A stretch of DNA of 64,000 nt from CAYRGG01 sp964423745 (GCA_964423745.1 CAYRGG010000007.1:41945-105944), one strand, 5' to 3'. Counted from the stretch's first letter, positions 25,752-35,189 are shown. Made by a program: numbers and translations. Notes: generated from the sequence alone by a model not told the origin.

Positions 25752-26600
25752 TCAGTCACTGGTTAATTGAACTGACATGCCCTTTACCTTCATGGGTGGA
25801 ACCAAGGTAGATGGATCAACCCGATGAGAGAACCAATTCATCCGCCAATCTAAATGTGGACCTGTCGTACGACCCGTAGCGCCGACCGTAGCGATAATAT
25901 CCCCCTGGTTGACTTTTTGACCTTCCTCAACATAGATCTCATTGAGGTGAAGAAAAGAAGAACTCAGGCCATAGCCATGATCTAAGATTAATGTTTTGCC
26001 GCTAAAGTACATACCAGGATGGGCTAAGGTAACAATGCCGTCAGCGGGGGCTTGTACTGGCGTTCCAGTGGGGGACGCAATATCAACTCCATAATGGGGT
26101 TGACGGGGTTCGCCGTTTAACACCCGTTGACTGCCATAAACACCACTTATACGGCCTTCCAATGGCCATTGAAAGCCACTAGTAAAATAGGGTGTACCGA
26201 CAGTTTGATTACGTGCTTGCGCAACTTCCGCAGATTCTTGTTGGATTCTTTCCATAGTCTGCGCTGACGGGGTAACCTTAGCTGAGGGTAATCCATCGAT
26301 GCGCTGGGTCTTATAATCACGCTGTTTAATATTCAGTCGACGCAATTCTTTAATACCATTTGGCCAACGGATTTCTAATTGATTTTCCGGTTCAGCATCG
26401 CGCCCAAAACCGAACACAAACTGGCCGTCTTTTGAGGATACTTGCACGGGTTGACCATTCAATCTCAACTGGGTACCAGGTACAGTGCGGCCTATAATTA
26501 CCCCACCCTGGGTCCATGCGCCTTTCATTTCTAAGAGACCATTTGCCGCTGCTGATAGGGGAAACAATAAAAAAATCCAAAACCAATCCCTCTTTCTCAT
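25752..26600 (-). CDS. Secreted M23 (LytM-type) metallopeptidase
   Basis: A 282-residue protein with a signal peptide (WIFLLFPLSAAANG). An N-terminal beta-rich domain follows, and then a C-terminal M23 domain from about residue 165: HYGVDIASPTGTPVQAPADG with the zinc His and Asp, SSFLHLN, and TGRTTGPHLDW with the remaining His residues. All zinc ligands are present, so active peptidoglycan endopeptidase function is likely, rather than the degenerate EnvC/NlpD class. A 15-bp tandem repeat (GCTATGCTATTTGTT and a near copy) lies just upstream at 26620-26649. Confidence 0.9.
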   Translation of the reverse strand: MRKRDWFWIFLLFPLSAAANGLLEMKGAWTQGGVIIGRTVPGTQLRLNGQPVQVSSKDGQFVFGFGRDAEPENQLEIRWPNGIKELRRLNIKQRDYKTQRIDGLPSAKVTPSAQTMERIQQESAEVAQARNQTVGTPYFTSGFQWPLEGRISGVYGSQRVLNGEPRQPHYGVDIASPTGTPVQAPADGIVTLAHPGMYFSGKTLILDHGYGLSSSFLHLNEIYVEEGQKVNQGDIIATVGATGRTTGPHLDWRMNWFSHRVDPSTLVPPMKVKGMSVQLTSD

Positions 26601-26730
26601 AATTACTCCTAATGCAAACGCTATGCTATTTGTTGCTATGCTATTTATTACTGGCTACGGCCAGTTCTACCAACCCTACTAGATGTTAAACACAAAACTT
26701 GCTAATAATAACAGTAATATATTAAGTTGC

Positions 26731-27789
26731 TCAAGTAAAAATAAACTCACTGGAGCCTGGCAAGGATGCTATAAAATTAGCTCCCATCAATTGAGAAGGC
26801 GTATAACTGCCTCCTGCAAAATCGGTATTAAGCACTTTTGCAGCGATTGCGACGGCGCCGTAGCGGGTAACGTCATAACCATTGGCGACCTGGATACGCG
26901 CTACTTTTTTTGCCCCGCTGGCGTTACTCACTTCGCCCCAAATATACGTAGGGGTTTGCGTACGCTTATCCACTTCCGGTCCTTTCACACGGTAACCGAT
27001 TAGTTGCTTTACAACCTGCTGCAACAATTTTATTTTTAACAAGGGGCGCAGGCTATTCATGGGTTTCATCCAATCGATCATGCGCGAAGAGGCAGGGATA
27101 TAGGTCTCAATGTTGGGAATACCTGTGGTGTAGAAGGCTGTTGCCACATCGCCCCAGGGAATCGTAACTGCTCGCTTTTCGCCATTACCGAAATCAACAG
27201 GACGCACCCGGTAAGCAAAGGGTACTGATATAATCTGGCCATCTTGACGCACCCTACCCCCTTGACCCAGCCCCTCGATGGCGGTCTTCGCTGTACCTGG
27301 GCTAAAACCTGACAAAGATTCAAAACCTAAGGCCAGATAAGTGGCGTCAGGGAGAAGCGTCTTTAAACTAGCAGCTACGCAATCCGTGGGGATCACATCA
27401 AAACCCACCCCAGGACACAGCACAATTCCGGCTGCTTTAGCCCGCTCCGAGAAACTATGAATCGCCTCGAAAACCTCGATCTCACCGGTAATATCCAAGT
27501 AATAGGTGCCGCTGGCAAGACAGGCTTCCACCATAGGCGCACTGGTGGCCGAGAACGGTCCGGCACAATGCAGCACTAATGCCACATCTTCGAGCTGGGA
27601 GGCCACTTCAGTAACCGTTGCCAAAGAAAAACTTCGGTAATCACAGGCCAGCTGTTCCGCTAAGGGTGCCAATTTAGCCGCTGACCGTCCCGCCAGTAGG
27701 GGTTTCATTCCTTGCTGAACCGCTTCCCGAGCAATCAATTGGCCGGTATAACCGTTAGCCCCGTAGATCATCCACTGTTTAGTGCTCAT
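26731..27789 (-). CDS. Saccharopine dehydrogenase / trans-acting enoyl reductase family protein
   Basis: A 352-residue NAD(P)-binding protein. The N-terminal Rossmann loop IYGANGYTGQLIAREAV and LLAGRSAAKL are typical of the saccharopine-dehydrogenase-like family that includes mycobacterial trans-acting enoyl reductases. It also has VLHCAGPFS, YLDITGE and CPGVGFDVIPTDC, all conserved there. Lysine biosynthesis is unlikely. A role in reducing a lipid or polyketide intermediate is possible but not shown. It follows maeB on the same strand, with about 50 bp between. Confidence 0.82.
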   Translation of the reverse strand: MSTKQWMIYGANGYTGQLIAREAVQQGMKPLLAGRSAAKLAPLAEQLACDYRSFSLATVTEVASQLEDVALVLHCAGPFSATSAPMVEACLASGTYYLDITGEIEVFEAIHSFSERAKAAGIVLCPGVGFDVIPTDCVAASLKTLLPDATYLALGFESLSGFSPGTAKTAIEGLGQGGRVRQDGQIISVPFAYRVRPVDFGNGEKRAVTIPWGDVATAFYTTGIPNIETYIPASSRMIDWMKPMNSLRPLLKIKLLQQVVKQLIGYRVKGPEVDKRTQTPTYIWGEVSNASGAKKVARIQVANGYDVTRYGAVAIAAKVLNTDFAGGSYTPSQLMGANFIASLPGSSEFIFT

Positions 27790-27842
27790 GATTTAACAAG
27801 CGATACGTGAAACGTTTGTGTCTGCATAGCTAAAGTAATTAA

Positions 27843-30143
27843 TCATTTCAGTAAAGCCTCTTCATTGGGCGTTTGCGCTTGAATTTGGGCTTGCACCACA
27901 GCCATAGCGCTCATATTGACCAGCCCGCGAACACTTGCAGCGTGGGTAACTATATGGACGGGACGCGCTGCACCCACCAGAATTGGACCTACCGCCACAC
28001 CCTTACCGAGCATTCTAAGAAGATTAAAGGCAATATGCGCTGCGTCTACATTGGGCATAACTAACAGATTTGCTTGCCCCTTGAGTCTTGAGGCTGGAAA
28101 TACGCCATTGCGGATGTCCTCAGCAAGGGCCGCATCCGCGTTCATTTCTCCCTCTACTTCCAGGTCTGGCGCTTGCGCCCGGAGCCTTTGCAAAGCTTCG
28201 CGCATTTTTATGGCTGATGGATTATAATAGGTGCCAAAATTGGAACGGGATAACAACGCCACTTTAGGTGTCAGACCAAAGGCCGTCACCTCTTCGGCGG
28301 CCAGCAACGTCATTTCAACGATTTCTTCGGCCGTAGGATCGGGGGTCACATGAGAGTCACAAATAAAAAACGTGCCTTCGGGAAGGATCAATAAACTAAG
28401 CGTGTACAGGTCATGGACACCGGCACGCAGACCAATAATATGGGTAATCACCTTTACGTGGTTTTTAAAACGCCCCCCTGCCCCGCATAGCATGGCCTCT
28501 GCATCCCCCAGTTGCACGGCTAAGGCTGCCACCACCGTCGAATCCGTGCGCACAGCGGTTTTGGCATTTTCCGGCGACACGCCTTTACGACCCATAAGAC
28601 GGTGATATTCACTCCAATACTGTTGAAAGCGAGGGTCTTGAAGGATATTGATCAATTCAACGTCTTTACCTACCTTCAGCCGCAATCCTAGTTCCCGAAT
28701 ACGATGCTCGATGACCTGGGGTCGTCCTACTAAGATAGGATGAGCAAGTCCCTCATCCACCACCTGCTGCACCGCTTGCAGCACGCGGCGCTCTTCGCCT
28801 TCCGCATAGACTAACCGTCGCGGATGGGTTTTTGCAGCGGCAAAGATAGGTTTCATCACCAAACCTGACTTGAAGACAAACTCGGTCAGATGGTCCCGGT
28901 AGCCTTCCAGCTCCATAATAGGCCGGGTAGCCACCCCTGTCTCCATGGCGGCCTTGGCCACCGCAGGCGCCAATTGACTAATAAGGCGCGGATCAAAGGG
29001 TTTTGGAATAAGATAATCGGGGCCGAATTGAGTCGGCATACCGCCGTAGGCTTTGGTCACCACTTCAGACGATTCCGCCATGGCCAAATCGGCCAGAGCA
29101 TGCACACAGGCAAGCTTCATCTCCTCATTGATGGCGGTTGCCCCGACATCCAAAGCGCCACGGAAAATAAAGGGAAAACAAAGCACATTATTGACCTGAT
29201 TAGGATAATCCGAGCGGCCTGTGGCAATAACGGCATCGGGACGTTCGGCTTTGGCTTGCTCAGGCAAAATTTCTGGATTGGGATTAGCTAACGCCAAAAT
29301 TAACGGCTTGTCCCCCATGCGCCGCACCATGTCGGGTTGCAATATGCCCCCGATGGACAATCCCAAGAAAATATCCGCTCCCTCGATCACCTCCGCCAGG
29401 GTTCGTGCCTGGGTATCTTGAGCATACACGGCCTTCCATGGGTCCATCTCCTCTTTGCGTCCTTTGTAGACCACACCGAATTTATCTGTCACCGTAATAT
29501 TCTCACGGGGCAAACCTAGGCTCACCAATTGATTTAAACAGGCCAGACCCGCGGCGCCAGCCCCTGACGTTACCAATTTTACCTGGCGGATATCTTTATT
29601 CACCACCCGCAGACCATTGACCACTGCCGCTCCCACGATGATGGCGGTACCGTGTTGATCATCGTGAAAAACAGGGATTCTCATGCGCTCCCGTAGCGCC
29701 TGTTCCACCTGAAAACATTCCGGCGCTTTAATGTCTTCCAAATTAATGGCGCCAAAGGTGGGTTCTAGGCTGGCGATAATATCTATGAGCTTATCCGGCT
29801 CGTGGGCGTTGATTTCAATATCGAACACATCAAGATCGGCAAATTTTTTGAATAATACCGCTTTACCTTCCATAACTGGTTTGGCGGCCAAGGGGCCAAT
29901 ATCGCCCAACCCCAAGACAGCCGTACCATTGCTAATCACCGCCACCAAATTACCGCGAGCGGTAACTTTAGCAGCCTCCTGAGGATCTTCAACAATGGCG
30001 GCGCAGGCGGCCGCCACACCAGGCGAATAGGCCAGTGCTAAATCTCGTTGCGTTGCTAGGGGTTTAGTGGCGACGATAGCCAGTTTGCCCGGTTTAGGCA
30101 TACGATGGTAGTGAAGCGCAGCATCTCTAAGTTTTTCAGGCAT
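27843..30143 (-). CDS. maeB: NADP-dependent malic enzyme with phosphotransacetylase-like tail
   Basis: A 766-residue two-domain protein. Residues 1-430 form the malic enzyme part (SPGVAAACAAI, FHDDQHGTAIIVGAAVVNGL, VTSGAGAAGLACLN), and about 440-766 a Pta-like domain (VYAEGEERRVLQAVQQVV, LLVMPNVDAAHIAFNLLR). E. coli MaeB has the same layout and length and makes pyruvate and NADPH from malate; its Pta domain is regulatory. I start at the ATG of MPEKLRDAA (30143), with AGGTG just upstream, rather than the GTG three codons earlier. It is divergent from frdCAB, and the two together connect C4 and C3 metabolism. Confidence 0.95.
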   Translation of the reverse strand: MPEKLRDAALHYHRMPKPGKLAIVATKPLATQRDLALAYSPGVAAACAAIVEDPQEAAKVTARGNLVAVISNGTAVLGLGDIGPLAAKPVMEGKAVLFKKFADLDVFDIEINAHEPDKLIDIIASLEPTFGAINLEDIKAPECFQVEQALRERMRIPVFHDDQHGTAIIVGAAVVNGLRVVNKDIRQVKLVTSGAGAAGLACLNQLVSLGLPRENITVTDKFGVVYKGRKEEMDPWKAVYAQDTQARTLAEVIEGADIFLGLSIGGILQPDMVRRMGDKPLILALANPNPEILPEQAKAERPDAVIATGRSDYPNQVNNVLCFPFIFRGALDVGATAINEEMKLACVHALADLAMAESSEVVTKAYGGMPTQFGPDYLIPKPFDPRLISQLAPAVAKAAMETGVATRPIMELEGYRDHLTEFVFKSGLVMKPIFAAAKTHPRRLVYAEGEERRVLQAVQQVVDEGLAHPILVGRPQVIEHRIRELGLRLKVGKDVELINILQDPRFQQYWSEYHRLMGRKGVSPENAKTAVRTDSTVVAALAVQLGDAEAMLCGAGGRFKNHVKVITHIIGLRAGVHDLYTLSLLILPEGTFFICDSHVTPDPTAEEIVEMTLLAAEEVTAFGLTPKVALLSRSNFGTYYNPSAIKMREALQRLRAQAPDLEVEGEMNADAALAEDIRNGVFPASRLKGQANLLVMPNVDAAHIAFNLLRMLGKGVAVGPILVGAARPVHIVTHAASVRGLVNMSAMAVVQAQIQAQTPNEEALLK

Positions 30144-30339
30144 GGCAAGCACCTAATCAGTTTTTGATTATCATCATTTTTGTTAGGGATTAAATAGCCC
30201 AATTTGCTGCAAAGTGCTATGGCAACCTAGTGTTTATCGGATGATTTTTTGCTTGATCAAGCAGCAGTCGTCTAAATCATTAGCAATAACCCGTTATTGA
30301 CAAGCAATCGTCATCTTTAAAGATCTATGCCTTGAACCT

Positions 30340-30357
30340 TTTTGATCGTAATCAAAA
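30340..30357. promoter_or_regulatory. FNR/ANR box upstream of frdCAB
   Basis: TTTTGATCGTAATCAAAA is a perfect 7-4-7 palindrome containing the consensus FNR box TTGAT-N4-ATCAA. It lies 207 bp upstream of frdC and about 200 bp upstream of maeB in the shared 420-bp divergent spacer. A second palindrome, TGCTTGATCAAGCA, is at 30250-30263. FNR activation of fumarate reductase under oxygen limitation is established in enterics; the same is inferred here. The distance suggests a long leader for frdC or a start within the spacer. Confidence 0.75.
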
Positions 30358-30451
30358 CGCCACCTGTTATTACTGGTAAATTAATAAAGTTTTGAGCAAT
30401 TATGCCGATTATGGCGGCGAGACTCTGTTTTTTCTCACGCTTTGGCAAAAA

Positions 30452-30546
30452 ATTAACGTTATTGCCTGCCCACCTCACTTTACTTTAAGTAGGCAAGTAC
30501 GTTTTATAGGCACATAAATCCTATAATGGTAGGCAATAACATTAAT
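30452..30546. repeat. 19-bp inverted repeat enclosing the frdC leader
   Basis: ATTAACGTTATTGCCTGCC (30452-30470) pairs with GGTAGGCAATAACATTAAT (30528-30546) with two mismatches, enclosing 57 bp. The interior has another GTAGGCAA and a small TATAGG/CCTATA repeat, so alternative hairpins are possible. It ends 17 bp before the frdC ATG, directly before its ribosome binding site. It could be a leader-RNA switch of frdCAB or a short mobile element; no T-run follows it. Confidence 0.6.
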
Positions 30547-30563
30547 CAGCGAAGGAGGATGGC

Positions 30564-31346
30564 ATGAATAAAGCGATTGATTTTGTACGCTACACCGGTC
30601 TTGGAGAAAAGGTTAGAAAAAGTCGTCTTCCAGCCCGACTGGATTTGCTACAAAGTCTAACGGGACTTTTTTTAGCACTTTTTATGTGGATACATATGCT
30701 GCTGGTTTCCTCTATTCTGCTGGGCAAGGACGCCATGTACACGGTATCGAAATTTTTTGAGGGAAAATATTTTTTTGGCGAACCCTACCCAATCCTTGTG
30801 TCTGGCGCCGTAGCCTTCGTATTTATCATCTTTATTGCCCATGCTGGGCTTGCCATGCGCAAATTTCCCATTAATTATAGGCAATACAAAGCTTTTCGCG
30901 GTCATATGCACACCATGCACCATGACGATACCACCCTGTGGTTTGTGCAAGCCTACACCGGCTTTGCCATGTTTTTTTTAGGCTCTGTCCATCTTTATAT
31001 CATGATGGCAAACCCCGCTGAGATCGGACCTTATGCCTCGGCGGATCGGGTAGTGAGCGATTGGATGTGGCCTCTCTACATCCTGCTGTTACTAGCCGTG
31101 GAGTTTCATGGGGGTATTGGTTTGTACCGGCTAGCCGTTAAATGGGGATGGTTTGAAGGCAAAAACCCCCAAGAAACTCGCATAAACTTAAGAAAACTAA
31201 AATGGTATCTGACAATTTTCTTTTTAACATTAGGTTTTTTATCCCTGGCTGCTTATATCAAGATTGGTCTGGAACATCGGGATAAGGTGGGTGAGCCCTA
31301 TATCCCCACCAGCGCATACAGCCAACCGCTGACCCGTGCGACCTAA
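30564..31346 (+). CDS. frdC: Menaquinol:fumarate reductase, diheme cytochrome b subunit
   Basis: A 260-residue membrane anchor with five transmembrane helices. It keeps at identical positions the residues known from Wolinella succinogenes FrdC: heme ligands H44, H93, H143 and H182, the menaquinol-site Glu E66 and the E-pathway Glu E180. This marks a diheme B-type anchor that couples to menaquinone, unlike the heme-free FrdCD of enterics or the SdhCD of most gammaproteobacteria. The ribosome binding site GAAGGAGG is ideal. Gene order C-A-B is also that of Wolinella. Confidence 0.92.
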   Translation: MNKAIDFVRYTGLGEKVRKSRLPARLDLLQSLTGLFLALFMWIHMLLVSSILLGKDAMYTVSKFFEGKYFFGEPYPILVSGAVAFVFIIFIAHAGLAMRKFPINYRQYKAFRGHMHTMHHDDTTLWFVQAYTGFAMFFLGSVHLYIMMANPAEIGPYASADRVVSDWMWPLYILLLLAVEFHGGIGLYRLAVKWGWFEGKNPQETRINLRKLKWYLTIFFLTLGFLSLAAYIKIGLEHRDKVGEPYIPTSAYSQPLTRAT

Positions 31347-31369
31347 CGACTCAGGATGGGGTATTAGTC

Positions 31370-33349
31370 ATGAATATAATCTACACAGATGTTTTAGTTA
31401 TCGGCGGTGGTCTAGCCGGGTTACGGGCCGCTATTGGCGCCCGGCGCCGGGGCCATGACGTGGTGGTGCTTAGCTTAGTGCCTGCTAAACGCTCCCACTC
31501 GGCAGCAGCTCAAGGCGGCATGCAGGCCAGTTTAGGCAATACCATCAAGGGCGCGGGGGATAACGAGGACGTCCACTTCGAAGACACGGTACGCGGCAGT
31601 GATTGGGGCGCCGATCAAAATGTAGTCCGTATGTTTGTCAATACGGCGCCTAAAGCCGTGCGTGAATTAGCTTCCTGGGGTGTACCTTGGAATCGGGTCA
31701 AGCGCGGCAGCCGAGATGTTATTATCAACGGCCAAAAAGTGACCCTTACCGAAAAAAATGCCGCTCATGGTCTCATTACAGCACGGGATTTCGGCGGCAC
31801 AAAAAAATGGCGCACCTGCTATACCTCCGATGGCACCGGCCACACTATGCTGTTTGCGGTGGGTGACCAAACCATCGCCCACGGTATTCCCGTCCACGAA
31901 CGCATGGAAGCCATTGCCCTTATCCATGACAGTGGCCGCTGTTATGGCGCCATTGCGAGAAATTTAATCACAGGGGAATTGGTTGCCTATGCAGCCAAAG
32001 CAACCACCATTGCCACAGGGGGTTTTGGCCGCATTTATCGGGTTTCCACCAATGCGGTTATCAATGAGGGCATTGGGGCCGCCATCGCTTTGGAGACCGG
32101 TATCGCGACCCTGGGCAATATGGAAGCCGTACAGTTTCATCCCACAGCTATTTTCCCGGCAGGTATTCTAGTGACCGAAGGGTGCCGTGGTGACGGTGGT
32201 TTATTATTAGATGGCGACCGGCACCGCTTTATGCCCGACTATGAACCGGAAAAACGGGAATTGGCGTCTCGAGATGTGGTATCCCGACGCATGGAAGAAC
32301 ACATTAAAAAAGGCAAAGGTGTTGCTTCCCGCTACGGGGAACATCTGTGGTTGGATATTACCCTATTGGGCCGTGCCCATATCGAGAAAAATCTTCGTGA
32401 AGTCAAAGACATCTGCACTAACTTTTTAGGGGTTGATCCGGCTGAGGGTTTAGTCGCTGTACGCCCCGCTCAGCATTACTCTATGGGTGGTATTCGCACG
32501 GGTCACACTGGGCAAAGCTCTGCCCTTAAAGGGTTGTTCGCCTGTGGTGAAGCCGCCTGCTGGGATATGCACGGTTTTAATCGGCTAGGAGGCAATTCCG
32601 TCGCAGAGACCGTGGTGGCCGGTATGATCGTAGGTGAATTCATCGCCGATTTTTGCGATTCCAGCGACAGCGATATCAACATCTCCACAGGTTTATTCAA
32701 AGAGTTTTGGGAGCGCGAAACCGCAAAGATCAATGTTCTGGCAAATTCTACCGGCCAGGAAGATGCTTTTGTACTGCGGGCGCAAATGCAAGATATTATG
32801 ACGGCTAAGGTGGGCATTTTTCGCACCGGCGAGGATCTCCAGACGGCTGTGGAAGAATTGCAAAAACTCTTGGTAAGAAGCCGCAATATTGGCCTTAAAT
32901 ACAAATGGACAGGTGCCAATCCAGAATTGGCAGCCGCCTATCGGGTGCAGAAAATGCTGAAACTTGCCTTATGTGTTGCTTATGGGGCTGCGCAACGCAC
33001 AGAAAGTCGGGGCGCCCATTATCGGGAAGACTATCCAAAGCGTAATGATAAGGACTGGTTAAAACGCACCTTGGCTACCTGGACTGATGACGATGCAACC
33101 TTGCCAAATCTCTCCTACGAGGATATCGATGTGATGGCCATGGAATTACCCCCTGGTTGGCGTGGCTATGGGGCTAAAGATTATATCGACCACCCTGATA
33201 CGCCTAAACGCTTGGCGCAAATCGAGGAGATCAGGGCAGACATGACCCCTGGGGATCGTTATGGTATTCAAGCTGCTTTATTGCCCTATGACCATCTACT
33301 ACCCCAGCGATTCCAAGGCCAAAACGAACGTTTTGAGGAGGCTGTATGA
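31370..33349 (+). CDS. frdA: Fumarate reductase flavoprotein subunit
   Basis: A 659-residue flavoprotein. The N-terminal FAD loop VIGGGLAGLRAAIGAR and the covalent-FAD histidine region KRSHSAAAQGGMQAS are present, as are the substrate-site segments QFHPTAIFPAGILVTEGCRGDGG and HYSMGGIRTGHTGQS. The C-terminal region (RTESRGAHYREDYPKRND, DIDVMAMELPPGWRGYGAKDY) is typical of the epsilon-type QFR subunit. It reduces fumarate to succinate in the cytoplasm. It begins 23 bp after frdC and overlaps frdB by four bases. Confidence 0.95.
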   Translation: MNIIYTDVLVIGGGLAGLRAAIGARRRGHDVVVLSLVPAKRSHSAAAQGGMQASLGNTIKGAGDNEDVHFEDTVRGSDWGADQNVVRMFVNTAPKAVRELASWGVPWNRVKRGSRDVIINGQKVTLTEKNAAHGLITARDFGGTKKWRTCYTSDGTGHTMLFAVGDQTIAHGIPVHERMEAIALIHDSGRCYGAIARNLITGELVAYAAKATTIATGGFGRIYRVSTNAVINEGIGAAIALETGIATLGNMEAVQFHPTAIFPAGILVTEGCRGDGGLLLDGDRHRFMPDYEPEKRELASRDVVSRRMEEHIKKGKGVASRYGEHLWLDITLLGRAHIEKNLREVKDICTNFLGVDPAEGLVAVRPAQHYSMGGIRTGHTGQSSALKGLFACGEAACWDMHGFNRLGGNSVAETVVAGMIVGEFIADFCDSSDSDINISTGLFKEFWERETAKINVLANSTGQEDAFVLRAQMQDIMTAKVGIFRTGEDLQTAVEELQKLLVRSRNIGLKYKWTGANPELAAAYRVQKMLKLALCVAYGAAQRTESRGAHYREDYPKRNDKDWLKRTLATWTDDDATLPNLSYEDIDVMAMELPPGWRGYGAKDYIDHPDTPKRLAQIEEIRADMTPGDRYGIQAALLPYDHLLPQRFQGQNERFEEAV

Positions 33350-34113
33350 TGGATATGGCTACTAATTCTAATAGCAATAGCACGGGAACACTGCAACAGA
33401 ACAGGCTGTTAAAAATTCATGTTCTACGTTATAACCCCCAGGATCCCGATAGCCGACCCCACATGCAAACCTTTGAAATTGAAGAAGCCGAGGGTATGAC
33501 GCTATTTATTGCCCTGAGCGAAATTCGTGAAAAACAAGACGGTTCTTTGCAATTTGATTTCGTCTGTCGCGCAGGGGTGTGCGGTAGTTGCGGTATGTTG
33601 ATTGATGGCCGACCCGATCTAGCTTGTCGTACCCAAACCAAAGACTTGGGAGAAGAGATTACTTTAGCGCCATTACCGGTATTTGAGCTAATCGGTGACT
33701 TATCGGTAAACACGGGGAAATGGATGCGAGGCATGAGTGAACGGTTGGAAACCTGGATTCATAACAATGACCAGGTGGATTTAGGCAAACTTGAGGAACG
33801 CATGGAACCTGAACTCGCCGAAGCCATTTTCGAGTTGGATCGCTGCATTGAATGTGGGTGCTGCGTAGCTGGTTGTGGCACCGCTCGCATGCGGGAGAAC
33901 TTTGTGGGCGCAGTGGGCCTCAATAAAGTTGCGCGATTTAGGCTCGATCCCCGAGACACTCGGAATGATGACGACTTCTATGAACTCATCGGGGACGATG
34001 ATGGCGTTTTCGGTTGCATGTCGCTACTGGGTTGCCACGATGTTTGTCCTAAAGAGTTGCCATTACAAACCCAAATCGCTTATATGCGCCGTAAGATGGT
34101 TACCATGTGGTAA
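33346..34113 (+). CDS. frdB: Fumarate reductase iron-sulfur subunit
   Basis: A 255-residue protein with three clusters. The [2Fe-2S] site is CRAGVCGSCGMLIDGRPDLAC near residues 65-90, and the [4Fe-4S] and [3Fe-4S] sites are in CIECGCCVAGCG and CMSLLGCHDVCPKELP. It carries electrons from the hemes of FrdC to the flavin of FrdA. The start is ATGATGG overlapping the frdA stop; either Met could serve. Together frdCAB can support fumarate respiration, or succinate oxidation against the gradient. Confidence 0.95.
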   Translation: MMDMATNSNSNSTGTLQQNRLLKIHVLRYNPQDPDSRPHMQTFEIEEAEGMTLFIALSEIREKQDGSLQFDFVCRAGVCGSCGMLIDGRPDLACRTQTKDLGEEITLAPLPVFELIGDLSVNTGKWMRGMSERLETWIHNNDQVDLGKLEERMEPELAEAIFELDRCIECGCCVAGCGTARMRENFVGAVGLNKVARFRLDPRDTRNDDDFYELIGDDDGVFGCMSLLGCHDVCPKELPLQTQIAYMRRKMVTMW

Positions 34114-34121
34114 AAAGTCTT

Positions 34122-34211
34122 ATGCCAAACGTATTGCGCAAATTCCTAGGTGTTCTTATCCTTATGGCCATTATTGGCGTTCCTGCATGCCAAACGTTTT
34201 TTGGTATGTAA
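34122..34211 (+). CDS. Possible 29-residue lipoprotein
   Basis: An ATG nine bases after the frdB stop opens a 29-residue ORF, MPNVLRKFLGVLILM to CQTFFGM. It has a basic N-terminus, a hydrophobic core and a lipobox-like GVPAC, so it looks like an entericidin-sized lipoprotein precursor with a mature part of only seven residues. The ribosome binding site is weak. It may be a real tiny lipoprotein of the frd transcript or a chance ORF. The remaining spacer to the XpaC gene holds nothing else. Confidence 0.35.
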   Translation: MPNVLRKFLGVLILMAIIGVPACQTFFGM

Positions 34212-34293
34212 TCGCAAAACTGTGATATTACGGCTTATTAGTAACTTATGACGGTGGTCGGGCTGATAGCTCAGCCCATCAAGGACACCTGAT

Positions 34294-35130
34294 ATGGCGC
34301 TCAGATACCGACAAACCACCCAAAAATTCCGTCCTGGTAATGGTGGCATGCTGTTTTTATTGCCGCTGCCAATTTTATTTGCGGCCATTGTTTCCCTTAT
34401 TCGGGAAGATTTGACGTCCCTTATCTTTAATACCTCAAGCTATGGATTGTATCTAGCTGGTGCGTTATTGATCCGTCGTGGTCTTTACAACGCGGCTGAC
34501 TATGAGGATCACACCGTAGAACAAGCGCCTAAATATCCTTTAAAAACCTTAGGCGCCGCAACCATTGCTTTGGCAACCGGCTGGGTCGCCTTTAGTGGCG
34601 CGGGTTACAGTTTTCCCATATCGGTAGGTTTTGGGTTAGGGGCATTGATGGGTTGTTATTTACTGTATGGCTTTGATCCTCGCAGGGTAAAACAAGCTAC
34701 TGATACCAGTGGCTCAGATAACACCAATCAGGTTGTACAAGCGCTAGAACGGGCTAAAGGTATTATTGCGGGTATCGATCATGCGCGACATAAAATACGC
34801 AACCCAGAATTGACGGGTCGTTTACAGCGTATTGTTAATCTGGCCCGGCAAATCCTCGCGGTGATTGAAGAAGATCCCAAAGATCTGCGCCGCGCCCGTA
34901 AGTTTCTCAATATCTATTTAGAAGGTGCTCAGCAGGTTACCGCAGGTTATGCCCGTACCCATCAACACATGGAGTCCCAGGAATTAGAGGACAATTTCCG
35001 GCGGGTTTTGGTCACTATTGAAGAGGTTTTCCAGGAACAACAGCAAAAATTATTGGAAAATGATGTATTGGATCTCGATGTAAAAATCGAGGTGCTTGCC
35101 AACCAACTCAAACGGGAAGGTGTTGTTTAA
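34294..35130 (+). CDS. XpaC-like (5-bromo-4-chloroindolyl phosphate hydrolysis) protein
   Basis: A 278-residue protein with two pairs of hydrophobic segments in the first 130 residues (GMLFLLPLPILFAAIVSLI, SYGLYLAGALLIRRGL, AATIALATGWVAFSGAGY, GFGLGALMGCYLLYGF). A helical cytoplasmic region follows, with DPKDLRRARKFLNIYLEGAQQV and DNFRRVLVTIEEVF, the XpaC signature. XpaC genes are often next to telA, as here. Enzymatic phosphatase activity is doubtful despite the name. It begins a four-gene same-strand module. Confidence 0.82.
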   Translation: MALRYRQTTQKFRPGNGGMLFLLPLPILFAAIVSLIREDLTSLIFNTSSYGLYLAGALLIRRGLYNAADYEDHTVEQAPKYPLKTLGAATIALATGWVAFSGAGYSFPISVGFGLGALMGCYLLYGFDPRRVKQATDTSGSDNTNQVVQALERAKGIIAGIDHARHKIRNPELTGRLQRIVNLARQILAVIEEDPKDLRRARKFLNIYLEGAQQVTAGYARTHQHMESQELEDNFRRVLVTIEEVFQEQQQKLLENDVLDLDVKIEVLANQLKREGVV

Positions 35131-35189
35131 CACATTTTTGTTAGACAAACTAAAAGTACCGTTTTAGCAATGAACGAGCTTAATGCCTT

